A stretch of DNA of 38,012 bases, taken from Herbaspirillum sp. ASV7 (GTDB lineage Bacteria > Pseudomonadota > Gammaproteobacteria > Burkholderiales > Burkholderiaceae_D). The stretch covers positions 1-38,012 of the forward strand of contig NZ_JAELUH010000053.1 of the NCBI RefSeq assembly GCF_016429215.1. Direction: 5' to 3'. Position numbers and translations under genes: made by a program. The notes under the pieces are model-generated. The model was not told the DNA's origin. It worked only from the letters and a program-made list of their open reading frames with translations, and ran no database searches. Shown in pieces: positions 1-11,282 of this stretch (the first letter of the stretch is position 1; each line of letters starts with the position of its first letter).

Positions 1-217
1 TGATGCCATTGACCACGACGAAGGCCAGGTTGTCGGCATCGGTCTCGGCAATGGCCTGGCGCAGGGCATCTTCGCCCCGGGCCGCGCCAGTGGCGTGGCC
101 GATGACACCGAAGGCAAAGTCCTGCGATGCCGACCACGCCGTCGCGGGCGCCGCGACCATTGCCGCCGAGGCGATGCAGGCGAGCAGGGCAGGGAGCAGG
201 AAGCGTTTGGTCGTCAT
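1..217 (-). CDS. Secreted protein of unknown function, N-terminal part only
   Basis: Reading leftward from an ATG at 217, the frame stays open to the window edge and gives about 72 residues. The first ~30 form a Sec-type signal peptide: a basic start (MTTKR), a hydrophobic run rich in Leu and Ala, then an AxA-like site near APATAWSAS. The mature part begins with FAFGVIGH and continues to NLAFVVVNGI before it is cut. The start is supported by AGAGAG about 6 bases upstream. It lies 48 bp downstream of mutS on the same strand, so it may be read from the same transcript. The short segment resembles the start of an alpha/beta fold such as a metallophosphoesterase, but no catalytic motif is visible and no function is assigned. 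Confidence 0.65.
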   Translation of the reverse strand, partial: MTTKRFLLPALLACIASAAMVAAPATAWSASQDFAFGVIGHATGAARGEDALRQAIAETDADNLAFVVVNGI

Positions 218-265
218 GCGTTCTCTCTTGCCAGCGGGACGGGAAGGGGCGCGGTCAGGGACGGC

Positions 266-2959
<2,694 letters not shown>

Positions 2960-3074
2960 TGGCTACTCATGGCGATGCGGTGATCGCCTCTTGCAAGTTC
3001 GGGGATGCGTGTGCCGCACATGCCAGGGGACGGGGCCGCGTTGCGGAGCCGGGCCGTGGCTGGCGGGCTGCCAT

Positions 3075-3103
3075 AAATCAAAAATGCGGACCGTGGTCCG
3101 CAT
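3075..3103 (-). terminator. Rho-independent terminator after the MDR oxidoreductase gene
   Basis: The inverted repeat ATGCGGACC/GGTCCGCAT (3084-3103) folds into a 7-9 bp stem with a very short loop. On the minus strand it is followed directly by TTTTGATTT. It lies 58 bases beyond the stop codon of the oxidoreductase gene and upstream of mutS, so it should separate the two transcripts. Confidence 0.75.
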
Positions 3104-3161
3104 GCTTGAGCCCGGATTGTACGCGCAATGGCCCGGTGCAGCCAAGCGCGCGGCCTCGCAT

Positions 3162-4169
3162 TCAGTCGAGGGAAATGACGATCTTGCCCGAGTGCTCGCC
3201 CCGTTGCATGCGCACGAAACCTTCCCCGGCGCGTTCCAGCGGGAAGCTGGCATCGATGACGGGCTCGATCCGGTGCAGGGCCATCATGCGCATCATCGCC
3301 TCCAGCCTGGCGCGCGAGCCGACCACCACGCCTTCCATGCGTATCATCGGGCCGATCAGCTGGCGGATGTTGAGGGAAGTTTCCTGTCCGCCAACAAATC
3401 CGATCACCCCCACGAAGCCGTTGAAGCGCACCGCCGTCAGGGATTCGCCCAGGCTGCTGCCAGTGGTCTCGACCACGATGTCGACGCCGCGTCCGCCGGT
3501 GGCCGCGCGCACGGCCTGGCCCCAGGCGGGTGTCTGGCGGTAGTTGATGACGTGGTCCACGCCCAGGCCGCGCATGAGTGTGGCCTTGCCGTCAGAGGAG
3601 GTCAGGCCGATCACGCGGGCGCCAGCGGCGCGGGCGAACTGGGCGGCGAACAGGGCCACCCCACCGGTGCCTTGCACCAGCACCGTCTGGCCGGCCTGCA
3701 AGCCGCCCTGCTGCAGGCAGGACCAGGCGGTCAGGGCGGCGATCGGCAGGGTGCTGGCCTGGGCATCGCTGAGGTAGTCGGGAGCCGCCACCGCATCTTC
3801 GGCGGGCACCACCACGTAGTCCTGCAGCACGCCCGTCAGCGGGCCGCCTAGCGAGCCGCCGCTGCGTTGTTCGGGCGTGAGCGCGCCATCGCGCCAGCCT
3901 TGCAGGTAGACCGGGATCACCCGGTCGCCGGGCTGGAAGCGGGTGACATCCTCGCCCACCGCCTCGACCACGCCACAGGCGTCCGAGCAGGGGACATAGG
4001 GCAGCGCCAGGGATGGCATGTAGCCGCCGCACAGGATGGCCAGGTCACGGTAGTTCAGGCTGGCCGCCTTGACGCGCACCAGGATGTCGCCCCGGCGTGG
4101 TTGTGGCTTGGGCAGGTCGACCAGCCGCAGGCTGTCGATGGAAAAGGCGCCGGCTTGCAGGGCTCTCAT
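3162..4169 (-). CDS. Zinc-free MDR-family NAD(P)-dependent oxidoreductase (quinone reductase/alcohol dehydrogenase type)
   Basis: The product is a 335-residue member of the medium-chain dehydrogenase/reductase superfamily. A GroES-like N-terminal half (to about residue 125) contains the family landmark GDRVIPVY. A Rossmann half follows, with the nucleotide loop VQGTGGVALFAAQFA near residues 165-179, which resembles quinone-reductase-type members. The catalytic zinc ligand pattern and the structural four-cysteine lobe are absent, so a metal-independent reductase is likely. The start chosen is MRALQAG at 4169, because AGAGGAGA lies 9 bases upstream; the open frame extends further to 4415 but that extension has no MDR character. 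The substrate cannot be read from the sequence, and neighbouring genes do not suggest one. Confidence 0.88.
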   Translation of the reverse strand: MRALQAGAFSIDSLRLVDLPKPQPRRGDILVRVKAASLNYRDLAILCGGYMPSLALPYVPCSDACGVVEAVGEDVTRFQPGDRVIPVYLQGWRDGALTPEQRSGGSLGGPLTGVLQDYVVVPAEDAVAAPDYLSDAQASTLPIAALTAWSCLQQGGLQAGQTVLVQGTGGVALFAAQFARAAGARVIGLTSSDGKATLMRGLGVDHVINYRQTPAWGQAVRAATGGRGVDIVVETTGSSLGESLTAVRFNGFVGVIGFVGGQETSLNIRQLIGPMIRMEGVVVGSRARLEAMMRMMALHRIEPVIDASFPLERAGEGFVRMQRGEHSGKIVISLD

Positions 4170-4244
4170 GCGTGTTGTCTCCTCTGATGGGCTGGAATGG
4201 CGATGGGCCAGTCTAGCAAAATCGGCAAAGGCCCGTGGCCAGGC

Positions 4245-4277
4245 AAAAAAACAGGCGGCCACCGAAGTGGCCGCCTG
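4245..4277 (-). terminator. Rho-independent terminator of the efflux operon
   Basis: An 11-bp perfect stem, CAGGCGGCCAC/GTGGCCGCCTG, encloses a CGAA loop (4252-4277). On the minus strand it is followed by seven T residues (4251-4245). It lies about 205 bases downstream of the emrB stop codon, beyond the long palindrome at 4297-4456, and is the only canonical terminator seen behind the operon. Confidence 0.85.
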
Positions 4278-4296
4278 CCCAGTCCGCAGGGGGAAT

Positions 4297-4456
4297 GAGC
4301 TCATTTCGTCACCGGCCACGAGCGTGAACGGCCAGCTTGGGCGGATTGCGGCGTTGCGACTGTGGGACAAGACATCCAGTCTTGCCCCACAGTCGCGCCT
4401 TGCACTCCATCCCAATCTGCCTCGCTCACGCTCGCGTCCGGCGACGAAACGAGCTC
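4297..4456. repeat. 160-bp imperfect palindrome behind emrB
   Basis: Two arms of about 77 bases (4297-4373 and 4379-4456) are reverse complements at roughly 80% identity around a 5-base centre, ATCCA (4374-4378). Both ends are GAGCTC. The inner part is nearly perfect: GCGACTGTGGG at 4356-4366 pairs with 4386-4396, and CAAGAC with GTCTTG, with one mismatch between the two blocks. There is no T tract beside it, so it is not a standard terminator. It starts 26 bases after the emrB stop and would form a long hairpin in the 3' untranslated RNA. It may be a decayed fold-back element. Confidence 0.7.
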
Positions 4457-4482
4457 CGGACTGTGGGGGAGGGGGAGGCGCT

Positions 4483-6060
4483 TTAGTGCGCGGAAGACGT
4501 ATCAGCCACCCGGGTCGGCTTGGGCGCCAGCCACACCGCCATGGCCGCCAGCGAGAAGGAGACCGCGGCCATCATGAAGATGTGGTTGGTGGCCAGCATC
4601 ACGGCCTGGTTCTGCACCGTCTGCACCAGCGAACCGGTGGCCTGGTCGGGTGTCAGTCCGGTGGCGGCCATGGCGTTGACGGCGTCGCCGCCACGGTCCA
4701 CCAGGCCGGCCAGTTCGGCGCGGAAGTAGGTGGTGTCGTTTTCCCAGCTGGTGTTGACGATGGAGGTGGCGATGGCGCCCGACATGGTGCGGCAGAAACT
4801 CATCAGGCCGGCCGCCGAGGCGGTTTCTTCCTCATTCACGCTGGCCAGCGCCAGGCCGGTCAGGGGCACGAAGAACAGCGGCATGCCGATCCCCTGCAGG
4901 AACACCGGCCAGCCGATCTGGAAGATCGTCATGTCGGTGGTGTTGAAGGCGCGCACAAAGGTCATCGTGCCCAGCCACACCACGCCGATGCAGACCAGCT
5001 TGCGACCATCGACCTTGGCCGACATCTTGGCCACCATGGGTGCGGTCAGCACTGCCAGGATGCCGGTCAGTGCCGACACGCAGCCCGACCAGGTGGCGGT
5101 ATAGCCCATGTAACCCTGCAGCCATAGCGGCGTGAGCACCACCGACCCGAAGAAGGCACCGAAGGCCAGGCAGATGGTGGTCACGCTGGCCGAGAAGCCG
5201 CGATGACGGAACACCCGCAGATCCACCACCGGATTGCGCTCGGTCAGCTCCCAGATCAGGAAGGCGATGAAGAACACCACCGCAACGATGGCCAGCACCA
5301 CGATCTCGGTGGAGGCGAACCAGTCCTTTTCCTTGCCTTCGTCGAGCATGTACTGCAGCGCCGCGACCCAGACGATCATCAGGATCAGGCCGACACGGTC
5401 GATCGGCAGCTTGGTGGTCTTGCTCTCGAAGCGCTTGAGCATGCGCCAGCCCAGCCAGCCGCAGACCAGCGCCACCGGCACGTTGATCCAGAAGATGTAG
5501 GGCCAGCTGTACTGGTCGCACAGCACGCCGCCCAGCACCGGACCTGCGATCGGCGCCACCAGCGTGGTCATGGCCCACAGGCCGATGGCGGCAGGGGCCT
5601 TCTCCTTGGGGAAGATGCGCAGCAACAGCGTCTGCGACAGCGGCATCAGCGGGCCGCCGGCCAGGCCTTGCAGGATGCGGAAGAACACCAGCATGCCCAG
5701 CGAATTGGCCAGGCCGCACAGCGCCGAGAACAGGCCGAAGAACACCATCGACAGGATGAATACGCGCACCGTGCCGAAGCGGTTGGCGAGCCAGCCGGTC
5801 AGCGGCACCGTAATCGCCTCGGCCACCGCGTAAGAGGTGATGACGTAGGTGCCCTGGCTGGTGGAGGAGCCCAGCGCGCCGGCGATGTGCGAGACCGAGA
5901 CGTTGGCGATCGTGGTGTCGAGCACGGCGATGAAGTTGGCCGCGGCCAGCAGGATGCCGGCACCCAGCAACTGGCCGCCGGACAGTGTACCCGGCTCCTG
6001 CATGGGTGCTGGCACCGGAGCCGGTACTGCGCCGGCGTCTGCGCTAACAGTGGATGACAT
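4483..6060 (-). CDS. emrB: DHA2-family MFS multidrug efflux pump (EmrB-like)
   Basis: The 525-residue inner-membrane protein has the length and hydrophobic pattern of a 14-segment DHA2 drug:proton antiporter. Family motifs are visible in order: D1 (LDTTIANVSV) in helix 1, motif A (GWLANRFGTVRVF) between helices 2 and 3, motif B (RILQGLAGG) in helix 4, and motif C (APIAGPVLGG) in helix 5. The N terminus is a Pro/Ala-rich cytoplasmic tail. It is last in a three-gene operon: the EmrA-like adaptor stops 30 bp before its start, and AGAGG precedes the ATG. With the adaptor and outer-membrane factor it should export hydrophobic toxic compounds straight across both membranes. The drug range is unknown. 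Confidence 0.93.
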   Translation of the reverse strand: MSSTVSADAGAVPAPVPAPMQEPGTLSGGQLLGAGILLAAANFIAVLDTTIANVSVSHIAGALGSSTSQGTYVITSYAVAEAITVPLTGWLANRFGTVRVFILSMVFFGLFSALCGLANSLGMLVFFRILQGLAGGPLMPLSQTLLLRIFPKEKAPAAIGLWAMTTLVAPIAGPVLGGVLCDQYSWPYIFWINVPVALVCGWLGWRMLKRFESKTTKLPIDRVGLILMIVWVAALQYMLDEGKEKDWFASTEIVVLAIVAVVFFIAFLIWELTERNPVVDLRVFRHRGFSASVTTICLAFGAFFGSVVLTPLWLQGYMGYTATWSGCVSALTGILAVLTAPMVAKMSAKVDGRKLVCIGVVWLGTMTFVRAFNTTDMTIFQIGWPVFLQGIGMPLFFVPLTGLALASVNEEETASAAGLMSFCRTMSGAIATSIVNTSWENDTTYFRAELAGLVDRGGDAVNAMAATGLTPDQATGSLVQTVQNQAVMLATNHIFMMAAVSFSLAAMAVWLAPKPTRVADTSSAH

Positions 6061-6090
6061 GGGAAACCTCTTCTTGTGTCAGGTCCGACA

Positions 6091-7329
6091 TTACAGCGCG
6101 GCAGCCTTGGCGTCGCGATTCTGGGCAGTTTTTTGCTGCGGTGTATCGCCGGCCTGGATCTGGCCGCGGGTATCGATCTCGACCACCATCGACAGACCCA
6201 CCGACAGCGGACGCTGCGCCAGTTCCTTGGGGTCGAGCGTGATACGCACCGGCAGGCGCTGCACCACCTTGATCCAGTTGCCGGTGGCATTCTGCGCCGG
6301 GATCACCGCAAAGGCCGAACCGGTGCCGCCGGACAGGCCGCTGACCACGCCGTGGTATTCCACCGAACCGCCATAGAGGTCGGCCTTCATGGTGACCGGT
6401 TGGCCGATCTTGACCTTGGTCAGCTGGCCTTCCTTGAAGTTGGCATCCACGTGCATCTCCTGCATCGGCACCACCGACAGCAGGCTGGCGCCGGTCTGCA
6501 CGCGCTGGCCCACTTGCACCTGGCGGCGCGCGATCACGCCATCGACCGGGGCGCGCAACACGGTGCGCTCCAGGTCCAGCTTGGCCTGTTCCAGCTTGGC
6601 GCGGGCCAGCAGCACTTCGGGGTTGTCGTCCACGGTGGTGTCGGCGGTCAGGACCGTGCTGGCCTTTTGCGCACCGAGGGTAGCCTTGATGTTGGCGCGC
6701 GACTGCACTTCATTGGCTTCGGCGGCCTTCAGGCTGGCCTGGGCGTTGAGCAGGGCGGTACGGGCATTGCTCAGCTCCTCGCCTGAGACCGAGCCCGACT
6801 TGGCCAGTGCCTCGCGGCGCTGCAGGTCGATCTCGGCGCGCTTGAGGTCGGCCTGGGCCGACAGCAGCTGGGCACCGGCGCGCTTCTGTTCGGCTTCGCG
6901 GGCCAGCACTTGCGCGGCCAGGCCGGCGTCGTTGGCGAAGAAGCCCTTGACCTTGCGCTCGGTACGATCCAGGTCGGCGGCGGCTTGCATCACGGCCAGA
7001 CGGGCATCGGCGTCGTCGATGCGCACCAGCACGTCGCCCTTCTTGACGGACTGGGTATCGACTACCTTCACGTCAGCCACGATGCCGTTGACGGCCGGGG
7101 TGACGGTGGCCACTTCGGTGGCGGTATAGGCATTGTCGGTCTCGACGTAGCGCGAGCCGATCAGATACCAGTAGGCGCCGTAGCCGATGCCGACGATGGC
7201 GACCACGCCACCGAAGATGGAAAAGAGTTTCTTGCGCTTCTGCGCTGCTGCCGCCGCTGCGGCGGCTTCGTTGCGTTGCTTGGCGTCGTCGGCCATGGTG
7301 TGGGTCGCTTGGGGATCGCTATGGGACAT
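6091..7329 (-). CDS. emrA: Efflux adaptor (membrane fusion protein), EmrA/HlyD type
   Basis: The 412-residue periplasmic adaptor links the MFS pump to the outer-membrane channel. A cytoplasmic Ala/Lys-rich tail is followed by one membrane anchor (about residues 36-56, IFGGVVAIVGIGYGAYWYLI). A lipoyl/barrel-sandwich half-motif (TPAVNGIVADVKV) comes next, then a long alpha-helical hairpin rich in Ala, Glu and Lys. The second lipoyl half (LRAPVDGVIARRQVQVGQ) and a beta-barrel region follow. This is the standard HlyD-family order. It sits 5 bp after the outer-membrane factor gene and 30 bp before emrB, so the three are almost certainly cotranscribed and translationally close. Confidence 0.93.
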   Translation of the reverse strand: MSHSDPQATHTMADDAKQRNEAAAAAAAAQKRKKLFSIFGGVVAIVGIGYGAYWYLIGSRYVETDNAYTATEVATVTPAVNGIVADVKVVDTQSVKKGDVLVRIDDADARLAVMQAAADLDRTERKVKGFFANDAGLAAQVLAREAEQKRAGAQLLSAQADLKRAEIDLQRREALAKSGSVSGEELSNARTALLNAQASLKAAEANEVQSRANIKATLGAQKASTVLTADTTVDDNPEVLLARAKLEQAKLDLERTVLRAPVDGVIARRQVQVGQRVQTGASLLSVVPMQEMHVDANFKEGQLTKVKIGQPVTMKADLYGGSVEYHGVVSGLSGGTGSAFAVIPAQNATGNWIKVVQRLPVRITLDPKELAQRPLSVGLSMVVEIDTRGQIQAGDTPQQKTAQNRDAKAAAL

Positions 7330-7334
7330 GATGA

Positions 7335-8897
7335 TTAACCTTTTGCTTGCGTGTCGGTGTGGGGCGCGGTGGCGCTGTCCTGGCTGCTGCTGTTGCTGTC
7401 GGTGGCACGGTAGCCGCCACCCAGTGCGCGCACCAGCGCGACATCCAGGGTGAACATGCGCGAGCGCAGGTCGGAGAGTTGGCGCAGGTTGCTGATGAGC
7501 GTGTCCTGGGCATTGAGTACGTCGAGGTAGTTGGCCAGGCCGCCGTTGTAGCGGTTGCTGACGATGCGATAGGCTTCCTCGGCGGCGTCGGCGGCGGCCT
7601 GGACATTGTCCAGACGGCCCGACAACGCCTTCTCGCTCACGCCCACGTCGGCCACATCCTGCAGGGCCTGGGTGACGGCCTGGTCGTAGTTGGCCACGGC
7701 TTCGTCATAGCTGGCGCTGGCCGAGCGGAACTGTCCGCGCAGGCGACCACCATTGAAGATGGGCAGGGAGATCGCCGGGCCGATGCTGCCGATGTCGGAG
7801 CCGCTGCGCGTGAGCATGTCGATGCCCAGCGACTGGAAGCCGAAATAGGCCTTCAGGTTGACATTGGGATAGAAGGCCGCACGGGCCACCTTGATCTGCT
7901 TGCCCGCCGCTTCGGCACGCAGGCGCGCGGCGACGATGTCGGGGCGGCGACCCAGCAGTTCCACCGGCAATTGTGCCGGCAGGGCGAAGGGCTTGGACAG
8001 GTCGATCTTGGGGCGCACCAGCAACAGGCCGCGATCCGGGCCGGCACCGGCCAGCGCGGCCAGCTTGTTGCGCTGCAGGCCGATGGATTCGTCGGTGGCC
8101 TTGAGATCGGCCTGGGCGATGGCGTTGCGTGCTTCCATCTGCTTGACCGAACCACGGGTTTCCAGGCCATTGGCAAAGCGCTGGCGGAACAGGTCCAGCG
8201 TTTCCATGCGCACCTTGAGGGCGGCTTCATTGGTATCGCGCTGGGCATACAGCTGCGCCAGGTCGGCATAGGCCGAGGCGATCGAGGTGGCCAGGGTGAT
8301 GCGCGCCTGGGCGGCATCGGCACGGCTGGCTTCCAGTTCAGAGGTGGCCGACGCCAGTGCGGCGCGGTTCTTGCCCCAGAAGTCGATCTCGTAGCTGAAG
8401 TCCAGGGTGGTGCGGGTTTCGTTGTTGTAGTCCTTGGGCACGAAATCCGGCGGCACGCCATTGTTGTAGGACTGCTTCATATGGTCCAGAGAAGCATTCG
8501 CGCTGACTTCCGGATACAGCGCCGCCCCTTGCTGCTGGGCGCTGCCTTCGGCCTTCATCAGGCGCGCCTTGGCGACTGCCATCGAGGGCGCGCTCTTGAG
8601 AGCTTCGTCGATGAGCGCGTTCAACTGGTCGTCACCATACACCTGCCACCAGTGATCGGCCGGCCAGGCAGCCTGTACGCCGGTGGCCGCCAGCGTCTGG
8701 GCGCTCTGGTAGCTGTCGATGGACTTGGGCTCGGCGCGCGCACCGAGATCGGTAAAGGAGGCGCAGCCGGCCATCAGCGCAGCCGCCAGCACTGCCGCCG
8801 AAGCCGTCGCCACTTGCCTTAGGGGCAAGGGGCGCCGCTCCATGCGCAGGCCGGGCCGGGTCGGGCCGCTGCGGTCGGGAGAGGAATGTCTGTTCAT
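7335..8897 (-). CDS. Outer-membrane efflux lipoprotein, NodT/OprM family
   Basis: The 520-residue TolC-superfamily channel provides the exit duct of the efflux system. The N terminus carries a signal peptide ending in the lipobox LMAGC (Cys45), so the mature protein is probably a lipoprotein. Two repeated outer-membrane-factor halves follow, with typical features such as DFWGKNRAALASA in the first and GRRPDIVAARLRAEAA opening the second. The annotated ATG at 8897 has no clear Shine-Dalgarno sequence. An in-frame ATG at residue 19 (MERRPLPLRQ) would give a more ordinary 27-residue signal peptide, so the start is uncertain. First gene of the operon, directly downstream of the TetR-type operator. 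Confidence 0.93.
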   Translation of the reverse strand: MNRHSSPDRSGPTRPGLRMERRPLPLRQVATASAAVLAAALMAGCASFTDLGARAEPKSIDSYQSAQTLAATGVQAAWPADHWWQVYGDDQLNALIDEALKSAPSMAVAKARLMKAEGSAQQQGAALYPEVSANASLDHMKQSYNNGVPPDFVPKDYNNETRTTLDFSYEIDFWGKNRAALASATSELEASRADAAQARITLATSIASAYADLAQLYAQRDTNEAALKVRMETLDLFRQRFANGLETRGSVKQMEARNAIAQADLKATDESIGLQRNKLAALAGAGPDRGLLLVRPKIDLSKPFALPAQLPVELLGRRPDIVAARLRAEAAGKQIKVARAAFYPNVNLKAYFGFQSLGIDMLTRSGSDIGSIGPAISLPIFNGGRLRGQFRSASASYDEAVANYDQAVTQALQDVADVGVSEKALSGRLDNVQAAADAAEEAYRIVSNRYNGGLANYLDVLNAQDTLISNLRQLSDLRSRMFTLDVALVRALGGGYRATDSNSSSQDSATAPHTDTQAKG

Positions 8898-8934
8898 GGT
8901 CGTGGAGAGAGGAGTGAAGAATACTTTGTTCTAA

Positions 8935-8977
8935 AACTGTACAGTTCAGTATAGTATTGAGCTTCTGGAATAGTCAA
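8935..8977 (-). promoter_or_regulatory. Efflux operon promoter with overlapping TetR-type operator
   Basis: On the minus strand TTGACT (8977-8972) and TATACT (8953-8948) are spaced by 18 bases and match the sigma-70 consensus at five positions each. Immediately downstream, covering the expected start site, is the perfect 12-bp palindrome AACTGTACAGTT (8935-8946). A repressor bound there would block transcription of the efflux operon. The divergent TetR gene about 180 bp away is the obvious candidate. The assignment of repressor to operator is inferred from position. Confidence 0.65.
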
Positions 8978-9080
8978 GGCACATTGCGAGAAATTACTCG
9001 TCTTTGTGCGGCGACGCCGCAACAGTGATTTTTTGCGGGGAATTGATGTGAAACCGGCGGCTTTGGATGGCATCTCCGCC

Positions 9081-9086
9081 TATAAT
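9081..9086 (+). promoter_or_regulatory. Possible -10 element of the tetR gene
   Basis: TATAAT, a perfect -10 hexamer, lies 42 bases before the chosen TetR start. No convincing -35 is seen at the right distance (CGGCTT or TTTGGA at best), so the promoter would be weak. No copy of the AACTGTACAGTT palindrome overlaps it, so direct autoregulation is not evident. Confidence 0.35.
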
Positions 9087-9128
9087 TCGGGATCGGTCGC
9101 GGATGCGGCCCGCACCACAGGAAAATTC

Positions 9129-9731
9129 ATGCGCAAGAAAAGTGAGGAGCGCCGGCAGGCGATGATCGACATCGCCGGCGAGGTGTTCAACGAGATCGGC
9201 TTCGAAGGCGCCTCCATGGCCGAGATCTCGGCCCGCATCGGGGGCTCCAAGGCCACGCTGTACAACTACTTCAGTTCGAAGGAAGAGATCTTTGTCGAAG
9301 TGATGATGAAGCAGGTCGGTTGCCAGTTCGAGGAAGCCTTCATGGCCCTGCGCACCGAGGATGACCTGCGTGTGGCCCTGGTGCGGCTGGCGCGGCACTA
9401 TCTGCAGGTGATCTTCCGGCCCGAGGTGATCGCGGTCAAGCGCCTGGCGTCCTACTATGCCGGCAGGTCCGAGCTGGGTCCCATGCTCTACGAGCGCGGC
9501 CCCAAGCGTGGCTGGACCAAGATCGCCGATTTCCTCAAGGTCAAGATGGACGAGGGCAAGCTGCGTGTCAGCGATGCCTGGATCGCCGCCCTGCAATTCC
9601 GCGCGCTGGTGGAGGCGGAGTGGATGGAAGCGCGCATGCTCAACGTAGTGACCGAGGTCGCCCCGCAGGCCCTGCAGGACTCGGCCGAGCGCGCGGTGGA
9701 TGCCTTCATCTATCTTTACCAGCCGCGCTGA
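9129..9731 (+). CDS. TetR-family transcriptional repressor of the efflux operon
   Basis: The 200-residue protein has an N-terminal TetR helix-turn-helix (about residues 8-55; EVFNEIGFEGASMAEISAR, then GGSKATLYNYFSSKEEIF). A ligand-sensing helical domain follows, with the character of the AcrR/AefR-like C-terminal group. The start at 9129 (MRKKSEERRQ) was preferred because AGGA lies 7 bases upstream and it begins exactly where TetR homology begins; upstream in-frame codons add an unrelated Arg-rich stretch. It is transcribed divergently from the three efflux genes, the classic arrangement for a local drug-responsive repressor. Its ligand is unknown. Confidence 0.9.
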   Translation: MRKKSEERRQAMIDIAGEVFNEIGFEGASMAEISARIGGSKATLYNYFSSKEEIFVEVMMKQVGCQFEEAFMALRTEDDLRVALVRLARHYLQVIFRPEVIAVKRLASYYAGRSELGPMLYERGPKRGWTKIADFLKVKMDEGKLRVSDAWIAALQFRALVEAEWMEARMLNVVTEVAPQALQDSAERAVDAFIYLYQPR

Positions 9732-9790
9732 GGTGATTCAAGCAGGCACTCCCTTCAGGCGTGAAGCTTGGATAAGCAGAATCGACCAAT

Positions 9791-9826
9791 AAAAAGCCCG
9801 GCCTCACCATAAGGGCGAGGCCGGGC
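9791..9826 (-). terminator. Rho-independent terminator of guaD
   Basis: A 10-bp perfect GC-rich stem, GCCCGGCCTC/GAGGCCGGGC (9796-9805 with 9817-9826), is followed on the minus strand by TTTTTATT. It lies 31 bases beyond the guanine deaminase stop, and also insulates that gene from the convergent tetR. Confidence 0.88.
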
Positions 9827-9857
9827 CTGCGATGGCTTCCCGGGTTGGCGGGATCGA

Positions 9858-11156
9858 TCAGCGCTGATGCACCCTCACCCCCGCCGAATAGGTAGCCGCA
9901 ATGGCCCGGTCATCACCCAGGATGGCCAGCGCGAACAACTGCTCTTCCAGATTCTCGGTGGTGGCGCTGCGTCGTGCCAGCAGTGGCGTGGCCTGCGGGT
10001 CGAGGACGATGAAGTCGGCATCGCAGCCCGGCGTGAAGCTGCCGATAGTCCCTTCCAGCTGCAAGGCACGCGCCCCGCCCAGCGTGGCCAGGTAGAACAT
10101 GCGTTGCGCCGGCAGGTAGGTGCCGCCCATGCGCGCGACCTTGTAGAGCTCGTTCATCGTCTGCAGCATGGAGAAACTGGTGCCGCCCCCCACATCGGTG
10201 GCCAGTGACAGCGGTACCCGTGCCGCATCGGCGCGGGCGAAGTCGAACAGGCCACTGCCCAGGAACAGGTTGGAGGTCGGGCAGATCGTGGCGGCTGATT
10301 GCGTGGCCGCCATGCGCGCGCGGTCCTGGTCGTCCAGCCAGATGCAGTGCGCATACAGGGCGCGCTGGCGCATCAGGCCATAGCCATCGTAGACGTCCAG
10401 GTAGCTGCGCGCATCGGGATAGAGCTCCTTGACCCAGGCGACTTCGTCGGTGTTCTCGGCCACGTGGGTCTGGATGTAGGCATCCGGATACTGCGCCGCC
10501 AGTTCGCCCGCCAGCTTCATCTGCTCCGGCGTGGAGGTCGGCGCGAAGCGCACCGTGATCGCATAGTGCTGGCGTCCCTTGTTGTGCCAGCGGCCAATCA
10601 GTTCCTCGCTCTCGCGCACACCGCGCTCGGCACTGTCACGCAGGAAGTCCGGCGCGTTGCGATCCATCAGGCACTTGCCGGCGATCATGCGCAGGTTGCG
10701 CGCATGGCTGGCCTGGAAGAAGGCATCCACCGACTGCGGATGCACAGTGCAATACACGGCCGCGCTGGTGGTGCCATTGCGCAGCAGTTCGGCCAGGAAG
10801 AAGTCTGCCACCTCGGCCGCATGCTCCGGTTGCTGGAAGCGCCGCTCGGCCGGGAAGGTGTAGTTGTCCAGCCAGGGCAACAGGCCCGGTGCGGGCGAGC
10901 CGATGATGTCGGTCTGCGGATAGTGGATGTGGGTGTCGATGAAACCGGGACAGATGATCTTGCCCGGCAGTGCCTGGACCGGGGTGCCCGGTGGCAGGGT
11001 GGCGGCCAGCTGCGCGTAGTCGCCGGCGGCCTGGATCTTGCCGTCGGCTACCAGCAAGAGGCCGTCGCTATGCCATTGCGTGGCATGTTCGTCGAAGGCC
11101 GGGTCGTTGGTGAAATACAGCAGGCTGGCGCGGTAGGCTTGCAGGGGTGTGCTCAT
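9858..11156 (-). CDS. guaD: Guanine deaminase
   Basis: Guanine deaminase converts guanine to xanthine and ammonia with one zinc ion, feeding the xanthine dehydrogenase encoded next door. The 432-residue length is normal. Amidohydrolase metal-binding landmarks appear in order: PGFIDTHIHYPQ near residue 70, QTHVAENTDE, YAHCIWLDD, and SLATDVGGGTSFSM with the catalytic Asp. PGFIDTHIHYPQTDIIGSPAPGLL is distinctive of GuaD rather than of other aminohydrolases (first 12 residues quoted are the diagnostic part). The start at 11156 has GAGGAA about 6 bases upstream. It is downstream of xdhC on the same strand across a 198-bp gap with a hairpin, so it may be partly coupled to the xdh operon or have its own promoter. 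Confidence 0.95.
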   Translation of the reverse strand: MSTPLQAYRASLLYFTNDPAFDEHATQWHSDGLLLVADGKIQAAGDYAQLAATLPPGTPVQALPGKIICPGFIDTHIHYPQTDIIGSPAPGLLPWLDNYTFPAERRFQQPEHAAEVADFFLAELLRNGTTSAAVYCTVHPQSVDAFFQASHARNLRMIAGKCLMDRNAPDFLRDSAERGVRESEELIGRWHNKGRQHYAITVRFAPTSTPEQMKLAGELAAQYPDAYIQTHVAENTDEVAWVKELYPDARSYLDVYDGYGLMRQRALYAHCIWLDDQDRARMAATQSAATICPTSNLFLGSGLFDFARADAARVPLSLATDVGGGTSFSMLQTMNELYKVARMGGTYLPAQRMFYLATLGGARALQLEGTIGSFTPGCDADFIVLDPQATPLLARRSATTENLEEQLFALAILGDDRAIAATYSAGVRVHQR

Positions 11157-11282
11157 GGTGTTTCCTCAATGCGTGCGGCCCGGCGCGCATGGGCGCGCGC
11201 AGGCCGTCGATTCAATGCTCATCATACTGGAAGGCAGCGCCGTGGCGGTGCTTTCCGGCAAGGGTACGGGTGGAATCGAGAC

